Counted from the stretch's first letter, positions 1-7,979 are shown. The stretch: 48,438 bases of DNA from Pantanalinema sp. (GCA_036704125.1 DATNQI010000064.1:1-48438); one strand, 5' to 3'. Notes: generated by a model not told the origin, from the letters alone. Numbers and translations: made by a program.

Positions 1-570
<570 letters not shown>

Positions 571-638
571 GGTCTTGGTGATTCCTCCTCAAGTAGCCGA
601 TGTTTGTGCGGGATTTCCGGAAATAAACAAGAAAAAAG

Positions 639-711
639 AGCCCTCGACCGGATTTGAACCGGTGACCTTATCCTTACCAAGGATACGCTCTGCCGACTGA
701 GCTACGAGGGC
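639..711 (-). tRNA. tRNA-Thr (anticodon GGT)
   Basis: The reverse strand folds as a cloverleaf with a 7-bp acceptor stem GCCCTCG/CGAGGGC, D arm TAGCTCAGTCGG, anticodon loop TTGGTAA with anticodon GGT (reads ACC/ACU), and T arm GGTTCAAATCC. The discriminator base is T and no CCA is encoded. It lies 4 nt after tRNA-Tyr and 68 nt before the tuf start. Confidence 0.95.
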
Positions 712-715
712 TTGG

Positions 716-800
716 TGGTGGAGGGAGTTGGATTCGAACCAACGAAGGCAGAGCCGTCTGATTTACAGTCAGATCCCTTTGGCCACTTGGGTATCCCTCC
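716..800 (-). tRNA. tRNA-Tyr (anticodon GTA), CCA encoded
   Basis: This is a class II tRNA with a long variable arm on the reverse strand. The acceptor stem is GGAGGGA/TCCCTCC, the anticodon stem-loop CTGACTGTAAATCAG carries anticodon GTA, and the T arm is GGTTCGAATCC. The 3' ACCA is genomically encoded, unlike in the neighbouring tRNA-Thr. It is the first gene of the tRNA-Tyr/tRNA-Thr/tuf transcript. Confidence 0.95.
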
Positions 801-887
801 AGGCAAATTGCGATCGAAGCCCGAAGATGAACCCCCGGATTTCGCTCGGCGGCGGCCCGCTGCGATGCAACGCGCAACCACTCTTCA

Positions 888-916
888 AACTTATCACCGG
901 CTTAACCGGGTGTCAA
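888..916 (-). promoter_or_regulatory. Promoter of the tRNA-Tyr/tRNA-Thr/tuf operon
   Basis: On the reverse strand there is a perfect -35 TTGACA (911-916), a 17-nt spacer and a -10-like TAAGTT (888-893). It lies about 90 nt upstream of tRNA-Tyr and inside the short gap after the vWA gene. This is the strongest sigma70-type match near the tRNAs. The spacer contains the palindrome CCGGTTAAGCCGG. Confidence 0.7.
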
Positions 917-931
917 CCCTTCTTGCCAACT

Positions 932-2104
932 TTATTTCAGATCGGCCAGCTCGGCTTTGACGATGCCCACCACCAGATCGTCCAGGTTGTTCTCCTGGAC
1001 GGGGCCCACCTGGTGCGAGGTCTGGCCCCCGTAGGTCAGGAAGAGGAACTTCCCGCCGGTGAACTGAGCCATCTGTCGAAAGACGTACTCGCCCCGAGCA
1101 TCCAGGCCGCTCGCACCGAGCGGGTAGATCTTGATGCCGCGCCGCGCGGCCTTGACCATGTGGGTCGTGTAGGGCGGGTCCTGCGGATAGTCCAGGTGCG
1201 GGGGGGCGTCGCCCACCACGAACATCAGGCGCACGCTCTCCGACGCGTCCCAGCCGAGGGCGTCGATCGAGGTCCCCACCCCCTCGTTGAGGGCCTCGGG
1301 GTAGTCGCCGCCGCCCGCGGCCGCCAGCGAGTCGAGGCGCGAGCGGAAGGTCTCGAGGTCGGAGGTGAAGTCGAAGGGGCGCGTCACGAAGTCGTCGCCG
1401 CGATCGCGATACGCCACCAGGCCGTAGCGAAGCGCGGGCGCATCCGGCAAGCTCTTGATCCGCGCGGCGATGTCGCCGATGGTCGTCTGGATGCGGCTCA
1501 GCTCGTCCCCCATGCTGCCCGTCACGTCCAGCGTGAAGCAGAGGTCGACCTTGGGCGGGATCTGGGCGCGGGCATCGGGCCAATCGAGCACGACGCTTCG
1601 CTCGGCGCCTCGCGGGATCGTCCGCGTGAACTGCTGCGCCCCCTTCTCCACGCGCACCGTGAACGAGTCGCTCGCCTGCGCGGCGAGCGGGAAGGCCCTG
1701 GGGAAGAAGAGGACGCGACCGTTGCTCGCGGACTTCGCCGAGAAAACCTCGTCGGATCCCGCGAGGACGGTGAGCGTGGCGTTGGAAACGCTCCTGGACG
1801 CCGTGTCCCTGAGCCAGAACTGATAACGATCGGAGACGTCCAGCGGGACGACGCCTCCGCCGGAGTAGCTCGACAGGTAAGACAGGTAGGCCTCGAACTG
1901 GGCATTGTCGTCCACCTCGCCTCCCTTGAGGCCCGAGCCCTGCTGCTCCCCTGCCGGATACCCAGGCGCCACGTCCCCCTGCGCGGACGTGGCGGATGCT
2001 CCGCCCAGCCCGAGGCTGCGGGTCAAGCCGCTCTCGCACCCGGAGCCGAGGGCGAGGGTCAGCGCCAGGAGCGCAAGCGAACTCAGACGACGATCAAGGC
2101 GCAT
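932..2104 (-). CDS. vWA-domain putative lipoprotein
   Basis: A 390-residue exported protein of unknown role. The N-terminus is a signal sequence ending near Cys23 (LALGSGC), a weak lipobox, so lipoprotein status is likely but not certain. Residues about 65-180 form an unrecognised region. A von Willebrand factor A domain follows from about residue 185 to 375. Its metal-ion-dependent adhesion site begins DVTGSM (Asp193, Thr195, Ser197), a DxTxS variant of DxSxS. vWA domains bind protein ligands through a bound divalent cation. The ATG follows AGAGGAG at good spacing. A pair of CGATCACA repeats lies about 70 nt upstream. The downstream tRNA-tuf operon has its own promoter, so this gene is probably monocistronic. 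Its ligand is unknown. Confidence 0.88.
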   Translation of the reverse strand: MRLDRRLSSLALLALTLALGSGCESGLTRSLGLGGASATSAQGDVAPGYPAGEQQGSGLKGGEVDDNAQFEAYLSYLSSYSGGGVVPLDVSDRYQFWLRDTASRSVSNATLTVLAGSDEVFSAKSASNGRVLFFPRAFPLAAQASDSFTVRVEKGAQQFTRTIPRGAERSVVLDWPDARAQIPPKVDLCFTLDVTGSMGDELSRIQTTIGDIAARIKSLPDAPALRYGLVAYRDRGDDFVTRPFDFTSDLETFRSRLDSLAAAGGGDYPEALNEGVGTSIDALGWDASESVRLMFVVGDAPPHLDYPQDPPYTTHMVKAARRGIKIYPLGASGLDARGEYVFRQMAQFTGGKFLFLTYGGQTSHQVGPVQENNLDDLVVGIVKAELADLK

Positions 2105-2169
2105 GACGAATCTCCTCTCGTGAAGGCGGCGGATCGGGGAAGCGAGCCCATGGTCATCTTACCCCCGTG

Positions 2170-2189
2170 CGATCACAGCAACGATCACA
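2170..2189. repeat. Direct repeat CGATCACA x2, operator-like
   Basis: Two identical octamers CGATCACA lie at 2170-2177 and 2182-2189, 12 nt apart, in the divergent region between the vWA lipoprotein gene and the SMR gene. Each half resembles a CRP half-site, but the two are in direct, not inverted, orientation. An operator role is inference only. Confidence 0.35.
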
Positions 2190-2219
2190 CCCGCCTGACG
2201 GCATTTCCTGGGCGGTTCA

Positions 2220-2248
2220 TTGACCCCCGCGAGGTGCTCGACTAGGAT
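2220..2248 (+). promoter_or_regulatory. Likely promoter of the SMR exporter gene
   Basis: TTGACC (2220-2225), a 17-nt spacer and TAGGAT (2243-2248) fit a sigma70-type promoter. They would leave a leader of about 70 nt before the TTG start at 2324. The leader was scanned for guanidine riboswitch signatures and none was recognised. Confidence 0.5.
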
Positions 2249-2323
2249 GGCCGGATTGCCTTTTCACCGGCCGAACTCGGACACGCAGCCGGCAACCTGG
2301 GCATCTGAAAGGAGCGAAACGAA

Positions 2324-2647
2324 TTGGCATGGGCATGGCTGCTGATCGCGGGGATCTGCGAGATCGTCTGGGCGACGGGCCTCAAGTACACCGAGGGCTT
2401 CTCCAAGCTCTGGCCCAGCGTGGGCACCGTGATCGTGATGATCGCAAGCTTCGTCTTCCTGGCACAGGCCATGAAGCAGCTGCCCCTGGGGACGGCCTAC
2501 ACCGTCTGGACGGGGATCGGGGCCGTCGGCACGGTGCTGGTCGGGATCTTCCTGCTGGGTGAGTCGCGCGATCCGTTGCGCCTGCTCTTCGTCGCCCTGA
2601 TCATCGCGGGGATCATCGGCGTCAAGATGACGGGCAACGCGCACTAA
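2324..2647 (+). CDS. sugE: SMR-family exporter, SugE/Gdx (guanidinium) type
   Basis: A 107-residue inner-membrane protein with four transmembrane helices, the full length of the small multidrug resistance family. It carries the membrane-embedded glutamate in helix 1 (GICEIVWATGLK) and the WATGLKYTEGF stretch typical of the SugE/Gdx subgroup, whose characterised members exchange guanidinium for protons as dual-topology dimers. YTVWTGIGAVG and LLGES in the later helices also match this subgroup. The start is TTG, which aligns with the family N-terminus and follows AAGGAG with 9-nt spacing; there is no usable ATG. It is a single gene closed by the hairpin at 2663-2692. Assignment to Gdx rather than a quaternary-ammonium pump rests on these motifs. 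Only one subunit gene is present, so a homodimer is expected. Confidence 0.9.
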   Translation: MAWAWLLIAGICEIVWATGLKYTEGFSKLWPSVGTVIVMIASFVFLAQAMKQLPLGTAYTVWTGIGAVGTVLVGIFLLGESRDPLRLLFVALIIAGIIGVKMTGNAH

Positions 2648-2662
2648 GCGGCCCTTGGATCG

Positions 2663-2692
2663 AAGGGGGCCGCCTCGCCAGGCGGCCCCCTT
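2663..2692. terminator. Bidirectional hairpin terminator
   Basis: A 10-bp GC stem (2665-2674 with 2681-2690), extended by AA/TT, encloses a 6-nt loop. It sits exactly between the convergent SMR gene and the acetyltransferase gene. The T run is only two bases. Confidence 0.75.
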
Positions 2693-2696
2693 GCTG

Positions 2697-3326
2697 CTAG
2701 CCGAGAAAGACGTCGAGGGGGTCCAGGATGTCGTGGCGCACCACCAGGCATGGATCGATCAGGACGTCGTCGCCGATCGAGACGTAGCCCATGATCTGGC
2801 TACCGGGGCCCAGCAGGACGCGATCGCCGATCTGTACCCCGCCCGAGATGTTGACCCCCGGGCTCACGACGTTGTAGCTGCCGATCACCGCGTCGTGCGA
2901 GACGGTGGCATTCGCGCCGAAGAGATTGAAGTCCTTGACCTCGATGTCGCAGGTGAAGCGGCACCCGGCCGAGACCACGTTGCCCTGGCCGAAGTCGATC
3001 CGCCGGAAGTCCAGCGTCGCGTCCGGGTGGATCAGGTTGGGGAACTGGAAGCGCTCGGCTTGCTGCACGTACTCGGTGAGCACGGAGGCGCGCACCTTGG
3101 GGCGACCGATGGCGATCACCAGATCCGCCTCCAGGTCCTGCTCCAGCAGCCAGCGATCGTTGCCCACGATGACGCCCAGGCCGAGGTCCTTGCCCACCAC
3201 CGCCGAGCCGCTGCCGATGAAGCCCGCGAAGTCCCAGCGGTGCTCGCGCGCGTTCACTTGTTCGGCGACCATGGCCATCTCGCGGGCCAGGCCCCCCGTG
3301 CCGATGATGTAGAGGCGGCGGCGCAT
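2697..3326 (-). CDS. NeuD-like hexapeptide-repeat sugar O-acyltransferase
   Basis: A 209-residue cytosolic protein of the NeuD/PglD-like family, which acetylates amino or hydroxyl groups on nucleotide sugars or sialic acids. The N-terminal half is a Rossmann-like PglD-N domain starting LYIIGTGGLAREM. The C-terminal half (about 100-205) is a left-handed beta-helix of hexapeptide repeats (VVSPGVNISGGVQIGD, VLLGPGSQIMGYVSIGDD). The catalytic histidine is probably in NATVSHDAVIG. No glycan-synthesis genes lie nearby, so the substrate is unknown. The ATG has GGAG about 13 nt upstream, a weak placement, but no better start is seen. Transcription ends at the hairpin shared with the SMR gene. Confidence 0.85.
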   Translation of the reverse strand: MRRRLYIIGTGGLAREMAMVAEQVNAREHRWDFAGFIGSGSAVVGKDLGLGVIVGNDRWLLEQDLEADLVIAIGRPKVRASVLTEYVQQAERFQFPNLIHPDATLDFRRIDFGQGNVVSAGCRFTCDIEVKDFNLFGANATVSHDAVIGSYNVVSPGVNISGGVQIGDRVLLGPGSQIMGYVSIGDDVLIDPCLVVRHDILDPLDVFLG

Positions 3327-3394
3327 CTGCGTGGGTCTGCTCCATTTACGAACCGGTCAGGACGCCCCCAGCATATACCCGCGAGAAGCGGCTT

Positions 3395-3432
3395 TGCGGT
3401 GATCGACGAACTTGGTTGCGCGGATCACCGCA
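3395..3432. repeat. 10-bp perfect inverted repeat upstream of a small gene
   Basis: TGCGGTGATC (3395-3404) and GATCACCGCA (3423-3432) are perfect inverted copies with an 18-nt spacer. They lie in the divergent region just upstream of the extended -10 at 3448-3456, where a dimeric regulator could act. They could also form a hairpin in RNA. Confidence 0.5.
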
Positions 3433-3447
3433 CCTTTCGGCGGGGCT

Positions 3448-3456
3448 TGGTATGAT
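3448..3456 (+). promoter_or_regulatory. Extended -10 promoter
   Basis: TGG followed by TATGAT is an extended -10 (TGnTATAAT type) 38 nt before the ATG of the 41-residue ORF. No convincing -35 is seen, as is usual for extended -10 promoters. Confidence 0.5.
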
Positions 3457-3493
3457 GGTTTGGTTGGTATTTTCAGCCTCAAAGGAGCACCCC

Positions 3494-3619
3494 ATGCAAA
3501 AGACGGATACCTTGCCCGACTTCATCGAAGAGCTCACCGCCATGGTCCGGGTCTACCGCGAGCTCAAGTCCCTCAAGCAGGACGAAGCGCCCATCTCGGA
3601 CGCCGCACAAGAAGACTAG
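3494..3619 (+). CDS. Small hypothetical protein (41 aa)
   Basis: A 41-residue acidic, probably helical protein beginning MQKTDTLPDFIEELTAM and ending DAAQED. I do not recognise it. The case for translation is AAAGGAG 8 nt before the ATG, an extended -10 promoter upstream, and a stop that overlaps the stop of the convergent lipoprotein gene by 3 nt. There is no signal peptide, membrane segment or cysteine. The inverted repeat at 3395-3432 suggests that it is regulated. Confidence 0.55.
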   Translation: MQKTDTLPDFIEELTAMVRVYRELKSLKQDEAPISDAAQED

Positions 3620-4716
3620 TGCCTGCTTTCGCCTAGGCCGGGCCGACTGAAAAGGGTCCGGCCAGGCTCCTCCAGGGCGTTGTTGAGGATGGGAATCAAG
3701 GCCATGTCCCCGGTGAGCAGGTTGTAGACCGCAAAGCGCGGATCGGGCGGATCGTCGCGGGTGGTGAACCTGAAAATCAGGTTGAAGGGGTCGCCGTTCT
3801 TGAACGCCGGCATGCTGGCCTGGATGTTGTTGAAGACGACGCCGACCTCGGGCACCGCGTCGATGAGCCCGGTCCAGCGGTCCAGCACGAGGATGCTGTC
3901 GCGCCGGTGATCCTCCCAGACCACGAACCGCGCCCACTTCGAATCGATCGTCACGACGTGGGCGAAGCCCTGCCTGAACTCCTGGTCGGCGAGCAAATCC
4001 TGCACCAGCTGAAAAATGGGCTGGAAGAGGTAAAGCCCACCGTCGGCCGTGGTGAAGACGATTGTTTCGCCAGCGGAGTCGACGTCGAACGAGGCGACCC
4101 CGCCGTGCAGGGCTGCCAACGCGTTGACCGGGCCGATCCCCATCGGTTTGCCGGCATAGGAGCCGGGATAGTCCAAGGTCACGAACAGGAACCCGATCCG
4201 ATCGGCGGCGAGGCGGGGATCGGAAGTCCCCAGGAAGAACAGCTCGTTGCGATCGTCGGAGTTGGGCCCGAAGGCAAAGCCACCGACCGTCATTCCGTCC
4301 ACCAGCTTGGTACGCTCCTCGGTCACGATATCGTACTGGTAGACGTTGCGCCCGTCGTCGAAGGCGTACCGGGTGGTCGTGAGCTCGGTGATGCTGTTGA
4401 GGCCGAAGCCCGCTCCGGGAAAGACGAGAATGTCCGGGGTGGCGCGATCGTACAGGGCGAAGGTCCCCCTGTCCGAGGTGAGCGGGTAGACGAAGGGGAT
4501 GCGCTGCCACGTTCCGGGGGTCGCGCTCGGGGTCGCGGGAACGTCCAGGCCGATGGGAATCGCCGGCCCCCTGGGGCGTTCGGGGAAGTACGGGTAGGCG
4601 ATCGGCGTGGGGGAGCTCTGGGCGGCAGTCGGCGGCGCCGGGTTGCCGCACCCCAGGGCGATCAGGATCCAGGCGATCGCTATCCCGCAACAAGCGGCGG
4701 CTCGTCTCGTTCTCAA
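3616..4716 (-). CDS. Putative lipoprotein of unknown function, possible beta-propeller
   Basis: A 366-residue exported protein. I choose the TTG at 4714-4716: it follows a GGGGGGAG Shine-Dalgarno and puts the signal peptide (AIAWILIALGC, lipid-acceptor Cys near residue 25) at the N-terminus. A longer reading back to 4827 would overlap ktrB and bury the signal. The mature part has a Pro/Ser-rich linker followed by repeated strand-rich segments (YDRATPDILVFPGAG, DRNELFFLGTSD, ETIVFTTADGGLYLF, DSILVLDRWTG). These look like the blades of a WD40/TolB-type propeller, but I could not align full repeats. It lies 103 nt downstream of ktrB on the same strand. Function unknown. Confidence 0.75.
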   Translation of the reverse strand: MRTRRAAACCGIAIAWILIALGCGNPAPPTAAQSSPTPIAYPYFPERPRGPAIPIGLDVPATPSATPGTWQRIPFVYPLTSDRGTFALYDRATPDILVFPGAGFGLNSITELTTTRYAFDDGRNVYQYDIVTEERTKLVDGMTVGGFAFGPNSDDRNELFFLGTSDPRLAADRIGFLFVTLDYPGSYAGKPMGIGPVNALAALHGGVASFDVDSAGETIVFTTADGGLYLFQPIFQLVQDLLADQEFRQGFAHVVTIDSKWARFVVWEDHRRDSILVLDRWTGLIDAVPEVGVVFNNIQASMPAFKNGDPFNLIFRFTTRDDPPDPRFAVYNLLTGDMALIPILNNALEEPGRTLFSRPGLGESRH

Positions 4717-4819
4717 TGGCGCTCCCCCCACCCGGGAAGATAACCTATCGAGCAAGCCTTCTCTTCGGCTCACCTGCCGAAATCCATCGTGCCGCGCAGC
4801 GACGTGCCGCGACGGCGCG

Positions 4820-6187
4820 CTAGCCAATCAGAAGGGGCTCCTCCACGTAACGGACCGCCGAGTGCCGGCGCGAAGGGAAGAGCGACAGCATCGCCGTTAT
4901 CATCCCGACGCGCCCCACCAGCATGGTCAGGACCAGGATGAGCTTGCTTGGCGTTCCGAGCTGCCCCGTGATGCCCATGGAGAGGCCCGCGTTGCCGAAG
5001 GCGGAGATCACCTCGAACAGCAGAGGCAGGAAGGGGAGCGGCTCGATCGAGGCGACGAACAGGGTGGCGAAGGCCACCACCGCCAGCGAGAGCAGCACGA
5101 CGGCGAAGGCCTTGCGCACGAGGTGAGCGTCCAGGCGGCGCTTGAAGTAGTCGAGCGAGATCTCCGTGCGCCCCTGCAGGACCCCCTGGACCCCCGCCGC
5201 GGTGACGGCGAGCGTCGTCAGCTTGATGCCGCTTCCCGTCGACCCGGGCCCCGCGCCGATGAACATCAGGGCGAGCATCAAGAGCAGGCTCGGCCGCGTC
5301 ATGGCCCCGACGTCCACGCTGTTGAACCCGCACGACCTGGGCTGCACCGCCATGAAGAAGGCGTTGGCGGCCTGCAGGCTCGAGGGCAGGGGGCCCAGGG
5401 TTCTTGGGTTCCGGGCCTCGGCCCCCCAGATCACCGCGGTGGCGATCACCAGCAGGGCCGCCGTCAGGCCCAGCACGATACCGATGAGCACGTTCCAGCG
5501 CTGCCTGGGCGGGCGCCGAAGGACGTAGCGGCGCACGAGCTCCCGGTTCACGTTGAAGCCCAGCCCTCCGATCACGGTGGTGCATGCGAGCACCAGCAGG
5601 ACCCCGGCGTTGCGCTGCCAGTGCATGGCGCCTTCGGGCAAGAAGGGAAACCCCGCGTTGTTGAAGGCCCCGACGACGTGGAAGATCGTCATGACCAGGC
5701 CCTTGCGCCACCCGAACTCCGGAACCATCGTCCAGGCCAGCAAAAAGCCGCTCACCAGCTCCACCGAGAGCGAGAAGGCGACGATGTGCAGCACGAAGCG
5801 CACGAGCCCCGCCATTCCCGGCTGCTCCAGCCCTTCCTGGATGTTGAGGCGATCGCGCAGGGAGATGCGCTGCCCGATCAGGATCATGGTCAGGGTGAAG
5901 AAGGTCATGTAGCCGAGGCCCCCGAGCTGGATCAGCAGCATCAGCACCCCCTGCCCGAAGAAGGTGTAGCGATCCACCACGTCCCCGGGGGCGAGGCCCG
6001 TGGTGGTGACGGCCGAGGCGGCGAAGAACAGATCGTCGATCCAGGGCCGCGGCCCCGGCACGTGGGAGAGGGGCAGCATCAGGAGCAGGGTCCCCAGCAG
6101 GATGAAGCCCAGGTACCCGAGCACGATCAGCTGGGAGGCGTTGAGCCGGGATCCGGCTCGCCGGGGCAGCGGCGTCGACAACCTCAA
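4820..6187 (-). CDS. ktrB: KtrB/TrkH-type potassium uptake transmembrane subunit
   Basis: A 455-residue inner-membrane K+ channel-like transporter of the SKT superfamily, with four M1-P-M2 repeats. The four selectivity-filter segments are visible as TTTGL, NNAGF, RSCGFN and GNAGLS; the filter glycine is conserved in each. The loop GAGPGSTGSGIKLTT between repeats 3 and 4 corresponds to the family's gating region. Length fits KtrB rather than the longer TrkH. The gene starts 6 nt after the ktrA stop, so the two are co-transcribed. The chosen TTG start has no good Shine-Dalgarno; a TTG six bases further in is equally possible, and translation may be coupled to ktrA. Confidence 0.93.
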   Translation of the reverse strand: MRLSTPLPRRAGSRLNASQLIVLGYLGFILLGTLLLMLPLSHVPGPRPWIDDLFFAASAVTTTGLAPGDVVDRYTFFGQGVLMLLIQLGGLGYMTFFTLTMILIGQRISLRDRLNIQEGLEQPGMAGLVRFVLHIVAFSLSVELVSGFLLAWTMVPEFGWRKGLVMTIFHVVGAFNNAGFPFLPEGAMHWQRNAGVLLVLACTTVIGGLGFNVNRELVRRYVLRRPPRQRWNVLIGIVLGLTAALLVIATAVIWGAEARNPRTLGPLPSSLQAANAFFMAVQPRSCGFNSVDVGAMTRPSLLLMLALMFIGAGPGSTGSGIKLTTLAVTAAGVQGVLQGRTEISLDYFKRRLDAHLVRKAFAVVLLSLAVVAFATLFVASIEPLPFLPLLFEVISAFGNAGLSMGITGQLGTPSKLILVLTMLVGRVGMITAMLSLFPSRRHSAVRYVEEPLLIG

Positions 6188-6193
6188 GGCGCG

Positions 6194-6862
6194 CTACCGG
6201 GGGAAACGCTTCAGGCGATCGTTGGCGCCGATCACCGTGAGGATGTCGCCCGCCTGGATCCGATCCTCGCTCAAAGGCGCGATGTTGACCCCCGCTCTGC
6301 CCTTGATGGCGATGACGGTGGCGCCGAAGCGGCCGCGGATGTCCGCCTCCGCGAGGGTCTTCCCGTAGAAGACGGGGGCGGCCGGCACCTCGAAGATGCT
6401 GTAGTCGGGGTCCAGCTCGATCATCTCGATGATCCCTTGCCCGCTGATGGCGTTGGCGACGCGCTCGCCCATCTGGGCCTCGGGATAGACGATGCGGATG
6501 GCGTCGCCGCCGACGCGCTCCATGACCTTGCCGTACTTGTCGTGGGAGGCCTTGGCGACGATCCGCGAAACCCCCAGCTCGACCAGGTTGAGCACGGTCA
6601 GGACCGCCACCTCGAGGTCGGTCCCGATGGCGATGACGACCGTGTCGAAGCTCGAGAGGCCGAGCTCCTCGAGGGCGTGCAGGTCGGTCGCGTCCGCCTG
6701 GATGATGTGGGTCGCGATCTCCTCGGCCTGAGCGGAGCGGGCTTCCTCCTCCGAGGCATCGATCCCCAGAACCTCGTGGCCCTGCTGGTGCAGGGTGCGG
6801 CAGACGCTGCGCCCGAAGCGGCCAAGCCCGATGACGGCGATTTGCTTGCGTGATTGCGGCAT
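6194..6862 (-). CDS. ktrA: KtrA-type regulatory subunit of K+ uptake (RCK)
   Basis: A 222-residue cytosolic ring-forming subunit that gates KtrB. The N-terminal RCK_N Rossmann fold starts IAVIGLGRFGRSV (GxGxxG nucleotide motif) with the acidic strand end GIDASEEE, and binds ATP/ADP in characterised homologues. The C-terminal RCK_C domain (about 140-220, ending AGDILTVIGANDRLKRF) binds c-di-AMP in several Gram-positive KtrA proteins; whether it does here cannot be told. The ATG follows CGAGGAG. It is the first gene of the ktrA-ktrB unit and diverges from ppa across a 142-nt gap. Confidence 0.94.
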   Translation of the reverse strand: MPQSRKQIAVIGLGRFGRSVCRTLHQQGHEVLGIDASEEEARSAQAEEIATHIIQADATDLHALEELGLSSFDTVVIAIGTDLEVAVLTVLNLVELGVSRIVAKASHDKYGKVMERVGGDAIRIVYPEAQMGERVANAISGQGIIEMIELDPDYSIFEVPAAPVFYGKTLAEADIRGRFGATVIAIKGRAGVNIAPLSEDRIQAGDILTVIGANDRLKRFPR

Positions 6863-6938
6863 GGGGACTCCTCGTGATGCGTCGGCTACCTGCGATGGTA
6901 GCAGACGCGGCCTGATCTTGCCGCTCGGAAGGCGCGTA

Positions 6939-6947
6939 TGCTATATT
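6939..6947 (+). promoter_or_regulatory. Extended -10 promoter of the pyrophosphatase gene
   Basis: TGC plus TATATT (6942-6947) forms an extended -10 about 58 nt before the GTG start of ppa, in the ktrA/ppa divergent region. Confidence 0.55.
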
Positions 6948-7004
6948 CTGAGCGAATTATGGGGATTTCATCCCCCGAAAAGAGCCTTGCTTTAGGAGAC
7001 AAAC

Positions 7005-7541
7005 GTGCAAAGCCTGTACCATTATCCGCTGGGCGAGCGCTTCCCCCAGGAAGCGGACGTCATCATCGAGATCCCCAAGGATAGCCGCAACAAGTACGAG
7101 TACGAAGCCGAGACCGGCAACTTCCGTCTCGATCGGGTGCTTTCGAGCCCCCTGCACTACGTCACCGAGTACGGCTTCTTCCCCCAGACGCTGGCGGGCG
7201 ACGGCGATCCCGCCGACGTGCTCGTCCCGATGGAGGAGGCCACCTTCCCCGGCTGCATCATCCGCGTGCGCCCCATCGGCATCCTGAAGATGGCCGACGA
7301 GAAGGGCGAGGACTACAAGATCCTGGCCGTGCCTTGCAAGGACCGTCGCTACACCGAGATCACCAAGCACACCGACGTCTCGCCGCACCTGCTGCTCGAG
7401 ATCGAGCACTTCTTCCAGGTCTACAAGAACCTCGACAACCTCTACCCCACCATCATGGGCTGGGAGGACGAGGCGTTCGCCAAGAACTACCTGCTCGAGT
7501 GCCACGAGAACTTCAAGAAGTCCGCGCTGGCGCTCAAGTAG
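7005..7541 (+). CDS. ppa: Inorganic pyrophosphatase, family I
   Basis: A 178-residue cytosolic enzyme that hydrolyses pyrophosphate to two phosphates, pulling biosynthetic reactions forward. The family signature DGDPADVLV, with its three metal-binding aspartates, is present. So are the substrate-binding KYEYE, YGFFPQT and the later KDRRY segment. Length is typical for prokaryotic family I. The start is GTG at 7005, 8 nt after TTAGGAG; no ATG fits. It is monocistronic between an extended -10 promoter and the long hairpin at 7551-7588. Confidence 0.96.
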   Translation: MQSLYHYPLGERFPQEADVIIEIPKDSRNKYEYEAETGNFRLDRVLSSPLHYVTEYGFFPQTLAGDGDPADVLVPMEEATFPGCIIRVRPIGILKMADEKGEDYKILAVPCKDRRYTEITKHTDVSPHLLLEIEHFFQVYKNLDNLYPTIMGWEDEAFAKNYLLECHENFKKSALALK

Positions 7542-7550
7542 CCCCAGAAG

Positions 7551-7588
7551 CAGAAGGCCCCGGTCGCTTCGGCGACCGGGGCCTTCTG
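7551..7588. terminator. Long perfect hairpin with TTCG tetraloop
   Basis: A 17-bp perfect stem (7551-7567 with 7572-7588) is capped by a TTCG tetraloop, between the convergent ppa and 53-residue ORF. It lacks a T tract, so termination efficiency is uncertain, but position and stability fit a shared terminator. Confidence 0.75.
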
Positions 7589-7597
7589 GCGTCCTAC

Positions 7598-7759
7598 CTA
7601 GTGCGCGACCGGCACCGTGCCGGCGTTGGCGACGAAGAGATACACCAGGAGGGTGAGGTACAGCCCCATGAAGACGGCACCGACGACCACTCCGGCCGTG
7701 GGGGAGAGCACGGCGGGCTCGGGCGACTCGACCTTGGGGGCGGCAGATACGTGTGCCAT
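7598..7759 (-). CDS. Small single-span membrane protein (53 aa)
   Basis: A 53-residue protein beginning MAHVSAAPKVESPEPAVLS, with one hydrophobic segment (about 24-46, VVVGAVFMGLYLTLLVYLFV) and a short tail. The ATG at 7759 follows AAGGA at 8-nt spacing, and an extended -10 lies upstream at 7834-7842. A short N-terminal tail plus one helix recalls tiny accessory subunits of membrane complexes such as cytochrome oxidase subunit IIa, but I see no diagnostic residue and no oxidase genes in the window. Function unknown. Confidence 0.65.
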   Translation of the reverse strand: MAHVSAAPKVESPEPAVLSPTAGVVVGAVFMGLYLTLLVYLFVANAGTVPVAH

Positions 7760-7833
7760 GATTTCTTCCTTCGCAGTGCCTACCGACGCTTGGCGGGTGC
7801 GGCAGGGCTTGGCCTTGAATCCCATCGCCCCCG

Positions 7834-7842
7834 AGTATAGCA
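7834..7842 (-). promoter_or_regulatory. Extended -10 promoter for the 53-aa membrane protein
   Basis: The reverse strand reads TGC-TATACT, an extended -10, about 75 nt upstream of the ATG at 7759. Confidence 0.45.
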
Positions 7843-7900
7843 TCTCCCGATCGTAGCGAGCGTTGGTTCTCGAAACGCTCCGACCGGGGTAAGGAGCGCC

Positions 7901-7948
7901 ATGGAGGCAACGGTCACCGATCCGGCCTGCCTCGCGGAGCTAAGCTAG
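7901..7948 (+). CDS. Possible 15-residue leader peptide ORF
   Basis: TAAGGAG with 4-nt spacing precedes ATG and a 15-codon ORF (MEATVTDPACLAELS) that ends in TAG 31 nt before the next ORF. A hairpin-capable sequence (about 7932-7955, CGCGG...CCGCG) overlaps its end. It may be a translated leader or chance. There is no amino-acid run suggesting classical attenuation. Confidence 0.25.
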   Translation: MEATVTDPACLAELS

Positions 7949-7979
7949 CCGCGTTGGGTCTTCACCACAGGAATGGGAT

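Noticed and set aside
2249-2323. Guanidine riboswitch before the SugE/Gdx gene
   Set aside because: Leaders of gdx genes often carry one, but I found neither the paired ACGR hairpin loops of class II nor the conserved blocks of classes I and III.
4717-4827. N-terminal extension of the 3616-4716 lipoprotein
   Set aside because: It would overlap the ktrB stop and place 37 residues before a clear signal peptide. The TTG at 4716 has a good Shine-Dalgarno.
4607-6853. A 748-codon open frame on the plus strand
   Set aside because: It lies antisense to ktrB and ktrA, which have clear motifs. Its translation is biased to His/Glu/Gln/Gly/Arg, the usual shadow of high-GC coding.
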